Of a DNA stretch of 64,000 nucleotides, positions 23,635-35,600 are shown in pieces. The translations under genes were made by a program, and so were the position numbers. Source of the DNA: Medicago truncatula (taxonomy: Eukaryota > Streptophyta > Magnoliopsida > Fabales > Fabaceae); NCBI RefSeq assembly GCF_003473485.1, contig NC_053044.1, positions 22,937,591 to 23,001,590 on the forward strand. Direction: 5' to 3'. The first letter of the stretch is position 1. The number at the start of each line of letters is the position of its first letter. Below the pieces are notes generated by a model that saw only the letters and a list, made by a program, of their open reading frames with translations, was not told where the DNA came from and did no database searches.

Positions 23635-24390
23635 TTCCTTCTATTTGTAAGACTATGAACTTCCTCATTTTCACATCCCTTCCATTGAAACACAATGTAG
23701 TAAGTATATATGGTAGTGTCATCCAGTACGATGGGATAAAAAAGGATAGAATCACCTTCAAGTATATCCAGCTAGTATATATGATAATGTCATCATAGGT
23801 TTAGTTTGTTAGTTAGAAAAATGTTTACCAAAATGTATCCAAAAATTTCATTGCTCTCTTATGTCATGATGTTTGCTTCATGTAACCAATCGATCTGCAA
23901 GATAAAGAGGTTGATTTGGAAAATACTCAATCACCGGTGGACAAGAACAAAAATACCTTCAGATTCAATTTCACACGCCGGTGATGTTGTGATATAGTCC
24001 ATAGTTAGAGCTACAATAAGTAGTTTGAAGGATATTCCTGCAAGTGTTGTGAACATTCTAGATAGAAGATTTAAGTGTCCCTAGCTCTATTCTAATGGCT
24101 ACTAATATAATTCTCAAGAATTTTTATTAAGACCATATTCCATTTAGTAAATTAGGATGGATTTGCATCCAAACTTAAATATACAAATTCAAATAGAAGA
24201 ACTCCATATTTGAAGGATTGCTTGATTAAATACTGAAACAATGGGGGACTTTATGAACAAATATATGTCTCTTCACCAAGAATAAGAAACCATGTTGGAA
24301 AGTTTCGTGATTAGCACCTCGCTAAATAATAATATCTCCCAAGTCCCACCTAATCAATAAAGAGAAAATGTGTATATGAAACCATAAGGT

Positions 24391-25166
24391 TTTTATTTCT
24401 TTAGACATTACACAGTGCTGTCAAATTTCTGCCATAGCAGTATGGCATGACAGGTTTTGTGCCACCATAGTCCACCTTAGGCCACAATGCCTTGTTTATA
24501 TGGTGGAGTTTTGGTTGGCTCTTGGCCACCATTAATGATAACATTGTATACAACTTAAGAGGAATGACTAAAATCTTATGATATGGCTTCATTCATCATC
24601 TGTTTAAAAGATATAGGCAGCAAATAATTTAGCCACCAAGGGAAAATTATTGATATCAAACATGAACTTATAGATGTTAGAAACAAAAGTATAAACCATG
24701 CAACTTAATAGTTTCATCCATTAAATCTGCAATATCATCAAGGAAGTACTAAATGTGAAATATGTTACTTTCATAAGTTAATCATTATAACCAGAATAAA
24801 TTGAGGTTCAAAATAATCAAAATTTCTATTTTAGATAAAAAAAAAATATGTTTATGATTATATCCACATAATTGAAATACTCTAATGCACAAGATCTTCA
24901 TTAAAAGCAATCCATAATTTGCAATACATAAAATATTTGAATCGGTAGATAAAGTGATAAACGCAACAAAATCAGTAGCCTAATTCACTTTGATATTTCC
25001 ATGATCAGCAAAATATCCCAAGTTCGGTGCCAGTTTATATTTATTATTACTACCAATTGAAAGCAACTATAGCAAGCTGCACAAAAAAGGGGACTACTAG
25101 CAACAAACTGAAGTAAACTATTACACATAATTAGCAAAAAAAATGTGGTTTACAAATCAAAACGTA
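24391..25166. other. Segment-A-only block, non-coding part
   Basis: Start of the 2.3-kb block (24391-26672) absent from segment B. It is AT-rich and no gene is recognised here. The block also holds the plant mobile domain pseudogene to the right. Confidence 0.5.
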
Positions 25167-26124
25167 TTATGGCTTAGCTTTGGCTCCAACAATTTCAACC
25201 TTAGAGCCAAATCTTGCTTGTTTGAGCTTCACAACCTCTCTTTCGAGTTTCTCAATCCTGTTTTCAACATCAAATGCAATGTCTAAGATCGAAGGACCAA
25301 CACTTTCCTCTTTCTCACCATTTCCATCACAAAATAGACTATTTATTTCATCTTCATCAAGCACATCTGATGATGTAAAATCACCAAATTCAGAACTACA
25401 CAAAGCCTTACCATTTCCAACTACTTCATCATCAGAACTTGATAGTTCATAAACTATGTGATCCTCTTTATCAGAAGCTTCCTTTTGATGTTTCTCAAGC
25501 TTTGAAGTAAAATCAGGTAGAGTTAGGCCATCAGATTTTTCAACCTTGATTCTATCATAGCATCTAGAAGTAACATTTGGTTGTCTAGAACACAATTGAA
25601 TGAGCAAATCTAAATCCAATATTGTGATCGGCTCGTTATAAATCATCCAAGGATCCTTCTTACAGAGAAAAACCTCACCAGGAATATCTTGATCCATACC
25701 AAATTGCATTGCGACACGATGATGGAAGTACTTCTCTTTACATCCCATACCAACCAACTCACAAACCCTCAAACATCGAGAAAACGACTCTAACTCTTTA
25801 TCTAAACAAGGATTACCACATCTCCACATATCCTTTTCATTATAGACCTCAATACATGGTGAATTCTCATATGGTTGCCACAAAAATCCATCTCCAAAAC
25901 CTGCACAATCCATGACCTTTTTCAAGATTTTAGTTTTCATCATTTCTACCCCATCTAGCCACCTTTGGTAAACCGTGATGCCCTTTGCCATAAGGGCGTG
26001 GCTTCAATGCTTGAAACCTCTCTAAGGCCCAAATTTGAACCAATTGAAAAGGTGCCCAAATAGGTTCTCTAAAACTCTTTATGGTTGTTGTGGCATTTTC
26101 ATTAATGGTGCTATTAAGCAAATT
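25167..26124 (-). pseudogene. Plant mobile domain (PMD/MAIN-like) protein, frameshifted
   Basis: Minus-strand reading frames resemble the plant mobile domain family, a domain shared by MAIN-like nuclear proteins and plant transposons. The first part (26124-about 25950) reads FREPIWAPFQLVQIWALERF then GLPKVARW. The second (25991-25167, another frame) continues DGVEMMKTKILKKVMDCAGF, LWQPYENSPC, HRVAMQFGMDQDIPGEV. The frames meet at a G-run near 25950, where one base appears lost or gained. Downstream is an acidic tail (YELSSSDDEVV) and a C-terminal helix IEKLEREVVKLKQ. The N-terminal start is not identified. The whole locus is missing from segment B. It may be a captured or transposon-derived gene rather than a host gene. 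Confidence 0.65.
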
Positions 26125-26129
26125 TAAGT

Positions 26130-26997
26130 CTCTATAAATACTAGCTAAAACAGCACGTGCTAGAATTTAAGGATCAGAATGTACCATGAAAGTGGCGTTG
26201 TCGATGTTTCTGAATTTAACCCGAAGTTGCAGTTATTAACATTCCAAACCCGAAAGGTGAGAGTTTGTTTTTAATTCTTTTTTAACTATAGTTTTTTTAA
26301 TTATGCAATCTTACTAGTTACTCGATAATTTACCTGATAATAGATTCGTTAGATGTGTCAAAAACTGAAATCCGGAGAGATATTTTCAATGGATCGAGTT
26401 TATATCCAGATTGTAAAGTCCAAATGATCCTAATTTCAAATAATCTTGAATTTGCAAAGACGCTCGGCTATCTACGTCATCGAGATCGGGCACCTATCCT
26501 CCGCACAGAGATGACTCGTTCCTCTTATTATCTGCACGATTTTGCGAGTACAGTATATAGGTGGAAAGATTTTATATCTAGCCCCGCAAGCCTTCCTAAT
26601 TTGCCGATGTTTGTAAGTATTTCCGATATCTGCTCTTATTTTTCCACTGTTTTGGTCTTTGAAACTTTTTATAGGACTACTATGGTTCACTGATATGTAA
26701 TCAGTTTAATGAAAAGCTTATGTCTTCACTAAAAAGCTTTGACTTCAGATAGAATGTCTTTATGGGGTTGTCTTTTGGCCGGTGGTGTAGAAAGAGTGAG
26801 ACTTGGATCATATAACCCACATTGATTCCTAAAAAGTTCAATTAGTTGTTAGACATAATTAATTGATTATGATTAAATGAAAATTTTATGAGCCAGGCGG
26901 GATAGATATCTTACAGAAGTTTCCATTGAAACATCCTTATCTTCTTCAATCATATTGAGAGACAGAACTTCCTTAAATGCAGATGAATATATTAAAA
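26130..26997. other. No gene recognised; end of A-only block
   Basis: An open frame of 112 codons (26355-26693, plus) has no recognisable family and overlaps a minus-strand frame. The block absent from B ends at about 26672; from 26673 homology to B (44888 on) resumes. Confidence 0.4.
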
Positions 26998-27025
26998 CTA
27001 GTGTGAGACCCGTGTCGATGCCACG
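26998..27025 (-). mobile_element. Helitron 3' end (segment A)
   Basis: On the minus strand: hairpin cccgtg-(7 bases)-cacggg, spacer, CTAG (plus 26998-27001), then T. The same end is at 45212-45239 in segment B. The body of this Helitron must extend to the right. In B most of that side is missing, and in A no Rep or helicase is recognised between 27030 and 30800. Confidence 0.65.
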
Positions 27026-27029
27026 GGCT

Positions 27030-30000
27030 TATAAATAATTGTAGCGGTCGTCAATTAATCAAACAATACAACTAAAAATATGAATATGAATCAAAAGTCT
27101 ACCTAATAAATATGAACAAAAGAAAAAGGTTTGCAAATCCAAAAATTTATTTAAAATAAAACGATTCCGTAAATCAGGTGACGACTCAGTGCAGTTTTAA
27201 AACAAAATAGAGGGAAAGAAATATTTCAAACAAAAAAATTCAAGCATTGTAACATAGAAAAAAAATTCATGCACTATATTGTTTATAAATAAAATTACCT
27301 TTTGATGTTATATACTAAATTGTGATGCCCTTGCACGGGTTACAGTTAATTGCGATCTTCATTCATCATTTAGTCAATTAATATCACTAAACAGTAGAAA
27401 TATTTTTTTCCAAACGATTAAAAAATAGATCAAATGAAATATGACACAAACATTAAATCAAAGAGGTTGAAAAAATAAACATTTAGATTCATTCAGACAA
27501 ACAAAATCATTCAATCACATACAATTTTAAAAAAAAAAATGTATGGAGAAGAATTACAAAGAGCAAAACGCAAGGAACAAAGTTATATACCATCAATTTA
27601 TCGGTGAATAAACATATCTTACAATTTTAGAAATTGTTTTAGTGATATAAGTTATAGATTCGAAATTGTCCTCTTGAGCTTAGCTGAGTTAGTAAAGAGA
27701 ATGCATAAAATATGCAAGGTACTCTGTTCAAATCCCGGCCACCATAAAAAAAGTAATAGATTAGAAATTGTTTTTTGCTCAAAAAAATAATTGAAATTGT
27801 TTCATTAATTTAATAATAAAAATACAATATTAGACTTATTACTATTTGCACACCTGTTTTAGACATACATTCATCACCGCACTATCCAGAACTGGGCTGA
27901 GCCCAATAACCTGTTGGCTTATTTCCTCTACCTCCACATTTCATTCATCCAGAAACCCTAAAACCACGTTCTTCATTCTCTCCCTCCCTCCCATGAGCGC
28001 CGCTGCCATCCTCTGCACCACATGCACCGTCGAGCTCAGCCTCCTTTGGCCTAAATAACCTCATTTTTTTTCATCTTCTCAACTCTCTATACCTTAACAT
28101 ACATACAGAATCATGAAAAGAGCAAAGTACAACAATGGGTACTTTAATTTGACAGAGATTTCAAGCAAACTCCGGCCTAGTTTGAACAATGGAGAAACAT
28201 ATTCTTCCTGCTTTCCTTCTCCCGTTCAATTTTTTTGTGTAAGTTTCCTTTGTTCTGTATATTCTCCTGAAAGTCCTAATTTTTCTGAAACCATAATATT
28301 TTTTACTTCGAAATTCATCGTATAATTTATCTATGGGTTAGATTTATTTATCGCTTAATTTGATTTTTGAACAAGGTTATGTTTTTTTTCACATATCCCC
28401 CATTTCTATTTTGAACATATACTTCCTCTCATTATTAGAATACCATTTTTGTTGATACATAAGATTATTGTTGGGTTTCGGGTTAAGGGTTTAGGGTAAG
28501 TTCTCTTTCCTCATCTAGATGGACCTTTTCTCTTTCCTCTTATACTCTTCATATTTTCATTTCATGTGATACCAATAATAATAATAATAATAATAATAAA
28601 TTCCTGAAAGGAACAGTATGAAAGGTTTTAACTTTATGGACATGGCAAGGGTTAGGAAATGATGGATATGCAAGTGAATAAGATGGCAAGACTTTAAATA
28701 CCACTACCTGTAAGAATAATTAAATTGTTAATATTTAGGCTTTATTTGGGGAAGGTAAGGGAATTGAAATACAATGAATACTTTTGTTTTTAAGGCGAAG
28801 GTTGAACTTGATATTGGGAAGGCTTTATATGCCTGACCTACATGGTAGCTTTTTGTTTTTTCTTCCCACATTTAAAGGCTTCTTCTGCTATAGCCGTTTT
28901 TTTCTTGCTGCCATATCTGACATAAAATTTTGCCTTTTTCAAACTATATTTGATCCCTTAGCTAAATTTTTTTACAAAATTTGTCCAATTGTATATCTAA
29001 ATTGTCTTAAAATTATGAAGACAAATAGTAACATAAGGTTATCAAAGTTCAAGAGGGCGTGCATCTTTGTTGAAGTTGTCATAGCAAGAAGAGTAGCCAT
29101 TGAACTTGAAAATGAATTTGGTATATATTAATAATTCAATATTCTTGAATTTTTTTTAATCTGTTTTTTGTGGATGAGGTGGAAATGGTTAAACTTTATG
29201 ATATGGTATATATTAATAATTCAATATTCTGTTTTTTAATCTGTTTTTTCATAACATGTTTGTTATTTGAAACTTTGTCTTTCTCTATTTCTTGGAGTTA
29301 GTATCTAGCAACTATTTGATTCAAAAGACGTGATTTTTTTTTTGTTAAGGATGAGTAGTTTTACTCACATATTTTTAATGTTAAATCTATCCCTTTTTTT
29401 CTTTTACATAATGTATCAAAGTTTTAGGTTGTTTGTGGTGATCCCTTTTTTTTTTTTTTTTTTTTCCTTGGTTAATTCAACCCTTCTAACTCAACTGTTT
29501 TTTAGATATCTATGGTCTTTAACCATTTATCATTTCAAACCTTTTAGGCTTTAAAATAAAATACTCTTTTTTGCATTAATATGTGCATCTAAGTTGTACA
29601 TGATCAAACTTGTGCGTTAATAGTATACTCCCTATACCTTGACACACGGTTCTTTCTTTGGGAGCAAGGTAGACAAACTCGAGATCCTAAGTAAGATCGG
29701 GTAGGACCCATGAGATCGTGAATCGGGGGATCCTAACATGGATCGTAAGATCCTACCAAATTATGAAGCACCATAATTTAATAGGAAAAAAAAACTTTAA
29801 ATAAAACTCAAATTCATTTCATTTAATAGAAAAGGAAAAAAAACAGTACTCATACATGATAACCCGACCCGACAAACCCGGATTTTTGGAAAACGAAAAA
29901 CTAACCGGGCCGCGAAGCCGGTTTCTGGGTTTTCAACCTAACGCGGCTGGATCTACGTTACCACCGCTTCCACGTTTTTGCGCGGCGATCCAAGCCGTTC

Positions 30001-30822
30001 TTACCAATTTCCGATTCCGGCCACTTGTGAGCACGAAGAGGCCTGGCAAGATCGTGGAACCGTACGATTCTACGGTCCAGATCGCGAGTTTGTCTACCTT
30101 GTTTGGGAGGCCATCTATTTTTTTTCCCTTAAATGCTGGGTTATTTTTTTGTGATGGCAAGCCTGCTGTCCTATTTTGTTCTTATTTTTGTATGGATCTT
30201 TTTTGCTTGGCTTGTGCTTTTGGTGTTTGTAACTTTGTATTATAACTAAGTTGCATCCAAATAAACTATGAAACCATGAGAAAGTGGTATTTATTAGTAA
30301 CAACTTTGTATTTATTATTCGTTAGTTTTGAAAGTTAAATTTAGAGGCTGAAAAAGTGTTATTTATTATTGGTACACAAGCACTTAAAAAAGAAAATAGA
30401 GAGCAAATTGATTGATGTAAAAAATATCAAGTGCCTTAGGTAAGTTTCAAGTATGATGGTGAAGTCTAAATGTAAATAATATGAAGATACTCTAAACTAT
30501 AGAAATATACATATTAGTGTAAGTAAAAATACGAAGATTACATCTTATGCCTGATATTTTCTTAAACTACACAAATCTGCAGGTGATTTTGACATGCTTG
30601 CTTGGCTCTATCCAAACACTTTGAGATACTGTGGGATGAAGGAGCAGTCAAAGTGTCCCATGAGGACTTGTTTACATGCTTGGTTGCTGCTGTCGAAATA
30701 CACATTATCGCTGTAAGTAAAAGTAAATGAAAACAAACAATTGTGTAAGCTGTTTCTGATTTGAAGAAAGTTCAATATTTTTAGTTTGCAACGGGTTTCT
30801 TATTGTTTTGTACAGAACAGCA
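27030..30822. other. Probable Helitron body/unknown sequence, A only
   Basis: From 27190 to 30822 this sequence is absent from segment B. It contains several moderate open frames (28784-29131, 29856-30245) without recognisable domains, a (taa)n microsatellite at 28574-28600, and a long T-run near 29450. Near 30590-30715 a stretch preceded by ctgcag and followed by gtaag looks like an exon (frame FEILWDEGAVKVSHEDLF), but I do not recognise its protein. It may hold captured gene pieces. Confidence 0.4.
28574..28600. repeat. (taa)n microsatellite
   Basis: About nine uninterrupted aat/taa units. Confidence 0.9.
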
Positions 30823-32337
30823 TTTGTATGTCATGTTTTTTCATTTAATAATATTTGTAAACACTCACAAACACACATATTTAGCCTTATAACCCTATTT
30901 TGTACTAAGAATGTTATGAATGATGAGACTTTGCATAAGACAATAAAGGTTTAAAAGTATAATTATAAATATAAATGTTATGAATAAAATAGATGTAGCT
31001 GTCAATGTAGAAATGATGGTAGAATGTTCTCTTAGGCCATTTGGTTATGTGAGGGGAGGAAACCTGTAGAAATTAAAGGAGTAAGAGTTAATATGTGCGA
31101 GCATTGTGTTCAGCATAAATAACTTTTTATTAAGGGCTTCATCAAGATGCTATACCTTAAACTTGTTTATTTAGAAAAGATCTATCATTTGCTTTCATAT
31201 TATGGGCTTCTAGCTGAAAAAATGAAGAGGATAATAGAAACTTAATGAGTACCATGAAAAGATATATCCCTTAAATTTTATGAAAACCTATAATTTGGTG
31301 AAATATTCTTATTATTGTATTCTTTTGGAATGCCTTCATACCGCTGGTGTGGTTCCTTCAAGAATTCGTTGATTTGGTTGTAGAAACCTATGGAAGGTAG
31401 ATAAAGAAGAGGCAAAAAGATGCATGTTGAATATACAAATGGAGAATGACAAAAAGATATCCATGTACTTACACATATCTTGTTAAAAAGAGTGCATACC
31501 AATGAGATCAGCTTTTTGTTTTATCATCTAATATACCACCTGCATCATCAATTGGAGAGTATGTTTATGTAAGTTTATCAAACATCATGAAAATGTATTA
31601 CAATACAATCATTAAGGAAAAAGAAGCAGAAACTTACTTTGCTAGAAAAATGTATGAAGGATTTTTGGCATGATAGAGATGAATGAATGAGATGGGAAGG
31701 CAATGGTTTAAATACACTTGAGGAAAGGGAAAGGGGGAGAGGAGCGTGAGAGAGAGAAAGGGGGAGGAAGATTAAGTAATAAAGAAATAAGGAGCTTGGC
31801 GCCCAAGAAAGCTTAAATGCTGCACTGCACACCTGCACTGTACAACACTGCACACCTGCACTGCAGTGACACCTTGGCTGCTTTTTTTGATATATTGCCA
31901 CCATTGAAATGACCAGCAGAGTTTGGAGAAGAGCCCAATTCACTGGTAGTGTATCGCACGGTAATATCGGAGACTTCTCTACTGTAAGATTTATAGATGG
32001 CACATTGCATTAATACTCCTAAACTTTTCAAGATTTATTGACAGTGCTTACATTTAACTTATACATTGTGTTTTTAACTCTACAACTTTTGTGTCCCAAG
32101 GGAGAGATGATGCATGGAAAAGCAAAAATGAATTTGCTCTTTCACTTGCTTGAAATTCTTCATAGTGAAGAGTTGGTGGCAACAGAAGATAATATTGAAA
32201 GTGTTTGAGTGGAAATTGTTGAGTGGAAATTGTTGTCTGATACTTCCATTTATCAACTTCCATTTATCCTGCAATGTGTACTTCCTGCTAACCAATAAAG
32301 TTTGTCTTTTTCCCCTGTGATCGTTTTGTTTGGCATT
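30823..32337. other. End of segment A, shared with B, no gene seen
   Basis: Homologous to 45410-46904. Minus-strand open frames at 31578-32003 and 31813-32031 are conserved in B, but the whole DNA is conserved, so this is no sign of selection. A purine-rich stretch (31720-31770) and a short direct repeat ctgcacacctgcactg (31820-31865) are present. Confidence 0.4.
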
Positions 32338-32338
32338 C

Positions 32339-32415
32339 ACTCAAATACCCCTCGGCAGTTAACTGCCGAAATTTTAGAAATACGGCTGCAGTTAACTGCC
32401 GAGGGGTATTTGAGT
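32339..32415. repeat. Perfect 28-bp-arm hairpin between the duplicates
   Basis: Arms 32339-32366 and 32388-32415 are perfect reverse complements, separated by 21 bases. Each arm also contains most or all of the palindrome cggcagttaactgccg (32353-32368), so the sequence can fold in more than one way. It sits in the 127-bp spacer between segments A and B, 1 base after the end of A. Confidence 0.95.
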
Positions 32416-32660
32416 AATTTACTCGCGTGGCACAGCCAAACCAAAAGTGGGAACAACAATTCTCCAAGAATATTCAATTCAAAGTTGCAGAATCAACGAA
32501 ACAGGGTTTATGGTTTTTCTGTCTCTCTTCGACTTTAACTCCAAATAATCACTTTCATGGCACCAATGCTTCACTACCAAACCAACTTATGTAAATAAGC
32601 CCTTTTTCCTATTCACCCTTTTCGCTACTTCTTCAACCTAAAACGGAACCTTTCTCACAC

Positions 32661-32667
32661 TATAAAG
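32661..32667 (+). promoter_or_regulatory. TATA box of polymerase copy B
   Basis: tataaag 30 bp upstream of the ATG at 32697, as in copy A. The upstream sequences of A and B diverge completely beyond 32465/11879, so the two copies have different distal promoters. Confidence 0.4.
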
Positions 32668-32696
32668 CTGGGGTATTATTGGGTTTGTTTTCAGCC

Positions 32697-35600
32697 ATGC
32701 GGGTCTCTTCTCAGAGTACCGCTTTTAGGTCAACTTTTTATTGCCCCTCTTGTTTCTCTTTTTCTTCTTCTTCTTCTTCCAGACCCTTTCGTTCTTCTCT
32801 CTCTTCTTTAGGTTTTTTTGCTAACTATGGTTCATCTCAACACAGGTTTGTTCTTTCTTAATTCAAAGTTCTTGTCTTTTTTATATTTGGTCTTGTTTTT
32901 AGGTTGGCCCATGTGCTAATATTGCTTCTTAAGTTGAGGAATTTTATGTGTTGTGTTTTGAGTTTGGTGGAATTTTTACTTGTTTTTGGATTATTTGTTT
33001 GTAATGTGTGCACACTATGTTTGTTGTTTTGTTTTGTTTTGTTTGTTACTAAAGCACGGACACTTCAAATTGAAGGCACACATGTGTCTGACACCAACGT
33101 GTGTGTCCGACACCGTACAACACATGTGATCACATTCAATTATGTCATTTTCTCAAATTATTAACAATGTTTCTCAAATTATTAACAATGTTAGACGGTG
33201 TGACTCGTGAGTGACAATGTCGCGTCCGGTGTCACTGTCTGCTTCATAGATTGTTCTATTAATAATATTTTTGAATGAAATATCCTGTTCTCTACTAGCT
33301 TGGCTGAACTTTTGATCCCCGCCTCAAATATAAGGAAATAAAAGTCAAACTAAGTAGATGTTGCTTGGTCGAATTTCTTTTGCTTATATTTGAGACCGGA
33401 GTACTCAACAATGCATTCGTAAAGATGAAGTTTGTAATAGAAGTTTGGTTTTGTTTCTTCTTTCCTGCATTTTGTGAAACTGTTTCTGAAGTGGGGAGAG
33501 GGTGTGAGGATGGTATTCAGCTTTGAAGCACAAATGTGGATACCAACACTGACACCGATAATAATTTTAGAAAATAGAAGTGATTGTATGTAATTATTAG
33601 TGTCAGTATCGTGTCGATGTAGTACACACCTTCAATTGGAACTGTAGGGGCTACATAGGTATTGAGTAAATGTGTATAGAGTTTGATTTGATAGTAAAAG
33701 TGAACAGGAACTGTGTAGGAAGTTTGTTTGTGGTGTGTTCAGATAAAAATCTATAAAGCTTTTGCTCATTGTATTTTTAGGGGTTTTCTCATATGGTTGT
33801 CTTTCTAACTATAAAATCGTAAATGTTCAGTTTATGGACTGTTCTGGTGTTGTGAAGGCTTGAACAGTACTTTTTTATTTTAAACACCGGTAAATTTTTT
33901 GTCACGTGATTGAAAGGTCACGGATGCAAGTCCTGGAAATAGCCTCTTGTGTAAAAATCAAGGTAAGGTTGCGTACAATACACCTATTGGTGGGACCCTT
34001 TCCCAGACTTTGTGTATGCATGAGCTTTAGTGCACCGGGCTGCCAAATGCCAAATACAAATTTGAGTGAAAATAAAAATAAAAACTCAAGGGTTTATAGA
34101 AATGGTTACCTCGCACGAGGTGTAACCGCTGGAATTTTACATCGCTTAATGATTTCTAGTAGCTTGATGTTTATGTTAAAGTTTGATTTTAAATTTGTTA
34201 GTTTGCTTAACTTTTATCCATTGTTTTAAAAATGAATATTAACAATTCAACATTGAATATCTAGAAGCAAGTCATAAGGTTTAAACCATGAAGTGGTATG
34301 TAAATGACTTTACTGAAATTCTTCTATAGTCTTCTTCTTCCTCCTTTTCTTCTGTAAATTTTGTTATTTATATTGGAAATCAATATTTTGTATTACTCAT
34401 GAAAAAGCGTGCATGTTAAAATTGGTTTGCATTGGATGTTGACTTTTTGCTGTGTACAAGTCCTTGTTTCTCGTTAAAAGGTTGAGACTGGAGTAATTAA
34501 AAAGAACTTCACATATACTAATGAAGTATTTATATTTTAATTGGTTTCATAGATGCTAAGAAGCCCAAAGAAAAAATTATAAAATACCCAGCTAGGAACA
34601 TCAAATTATTCTGAGCCTGAGAGTAATCATATGCAAATGTTGGTCGTTGAATACAGTGTCACTAATGATATATTTGATAGTGGAAATGTTATAATTTATT
34701 ATTATTCATGACATTTTAGAAGTGAAAATATGTATAGAAGGGGTTTTTTCTTTAGCTGGTGTTTCACGCATGGTTGCATAGCCTTGTTTGCCTGAGTTGT
34801 TTGTTATTATACTGCGTCGTCTTCAGCGGGCTATGAAAATTAAAATATACTATTTCGATCTATTGATTGGTAGCTTTGTATTTATTTTTTTTGCATGATA
34901 TGCGCAGACATCGCAATTTGTCTGGTAGCTTTCTTCAATTTAGAGAAGGTTCATACTGTCCAAAGCGAATATCTTTTGGGTTGAAAAAATGCAATGACAT
35001 GGAGTATCATCGTAATTCTCCAGTACATATTTCAGTTATGAAATTTTCAACTGCATCATTTAGCACGTTGAAGGTAACAAATCAAACAAGACGGGAAGAA
35101 GAGCTGAGCTCTTTGAGTTCTTACGACAGACAAGTTAGGATGATGACACATTTTGGTTCTTGCAGTTACAGATTATCCAAAACACCTCGTAGAAAGTTAT
35201 CTGGTGATAGAACCGGATGGGCTGAGGCTGGGCATAAATTGACTCAGATAAAAATGGAAATGCATGATCTGGACAAACGTAGTTTGTATCCATCCAATAC
35301 AAATACAATTGCTTCTTCTATTGCTCAGAAACCAGCTATTACTCAAAACGAAGGGCGCAATCTTATGCTGCATGATCTATGTGAACCTGCCTCATCTTCT
35401 GTTCAACATTCTATGTTAAACAACTCAATGTTATTGATAGACACTGAAAGAGTTGGTACCGAGTCAAATGTATCTTCATTAAAGACCGGTGAAGAGAAAA
35501 TTCATGGCGTTGATGGCACTGAGTCAAATGTGTCTTCATTAAAGACCAGTGAAGAGAAAATTGACAATGTTGATGGCAATCACAGTTTGGATGCTACTGC

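Larger units (their letters stand above)
11879..32337. repeat. Tandem segmental duplication, copy A
   Basis: This 20.5-kb segment matches 32465-46904 in the same orientation. Homology starts at caagaatattc (11879 / 32465) and ends at ...tttggcatt (32337 / 46904). Exons are nearly identical and introns are also very similar, so the duplication is fairly recent. Segment A has about 2.3 kb (24391-26672) and about 3.6 kb (27190-30822) that B lacks, plus a MITE at 23237-23634 that B lacks. Confidence 0.95.

Noticed and set aside
27331..27360. Another possible Helitron 3' hairpin (cccttgcacggg)
   Set aside because: The stem is weak and no CTRR end follows at the right distance on either strand.
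31578..32031. Overlapping minus-strand frames conserved in 46159-46612
   Set aside because: Low-complexity Leu/Ser-rich translation of a purine-rich stretch. Conservation reflects recent duplication, not selection.
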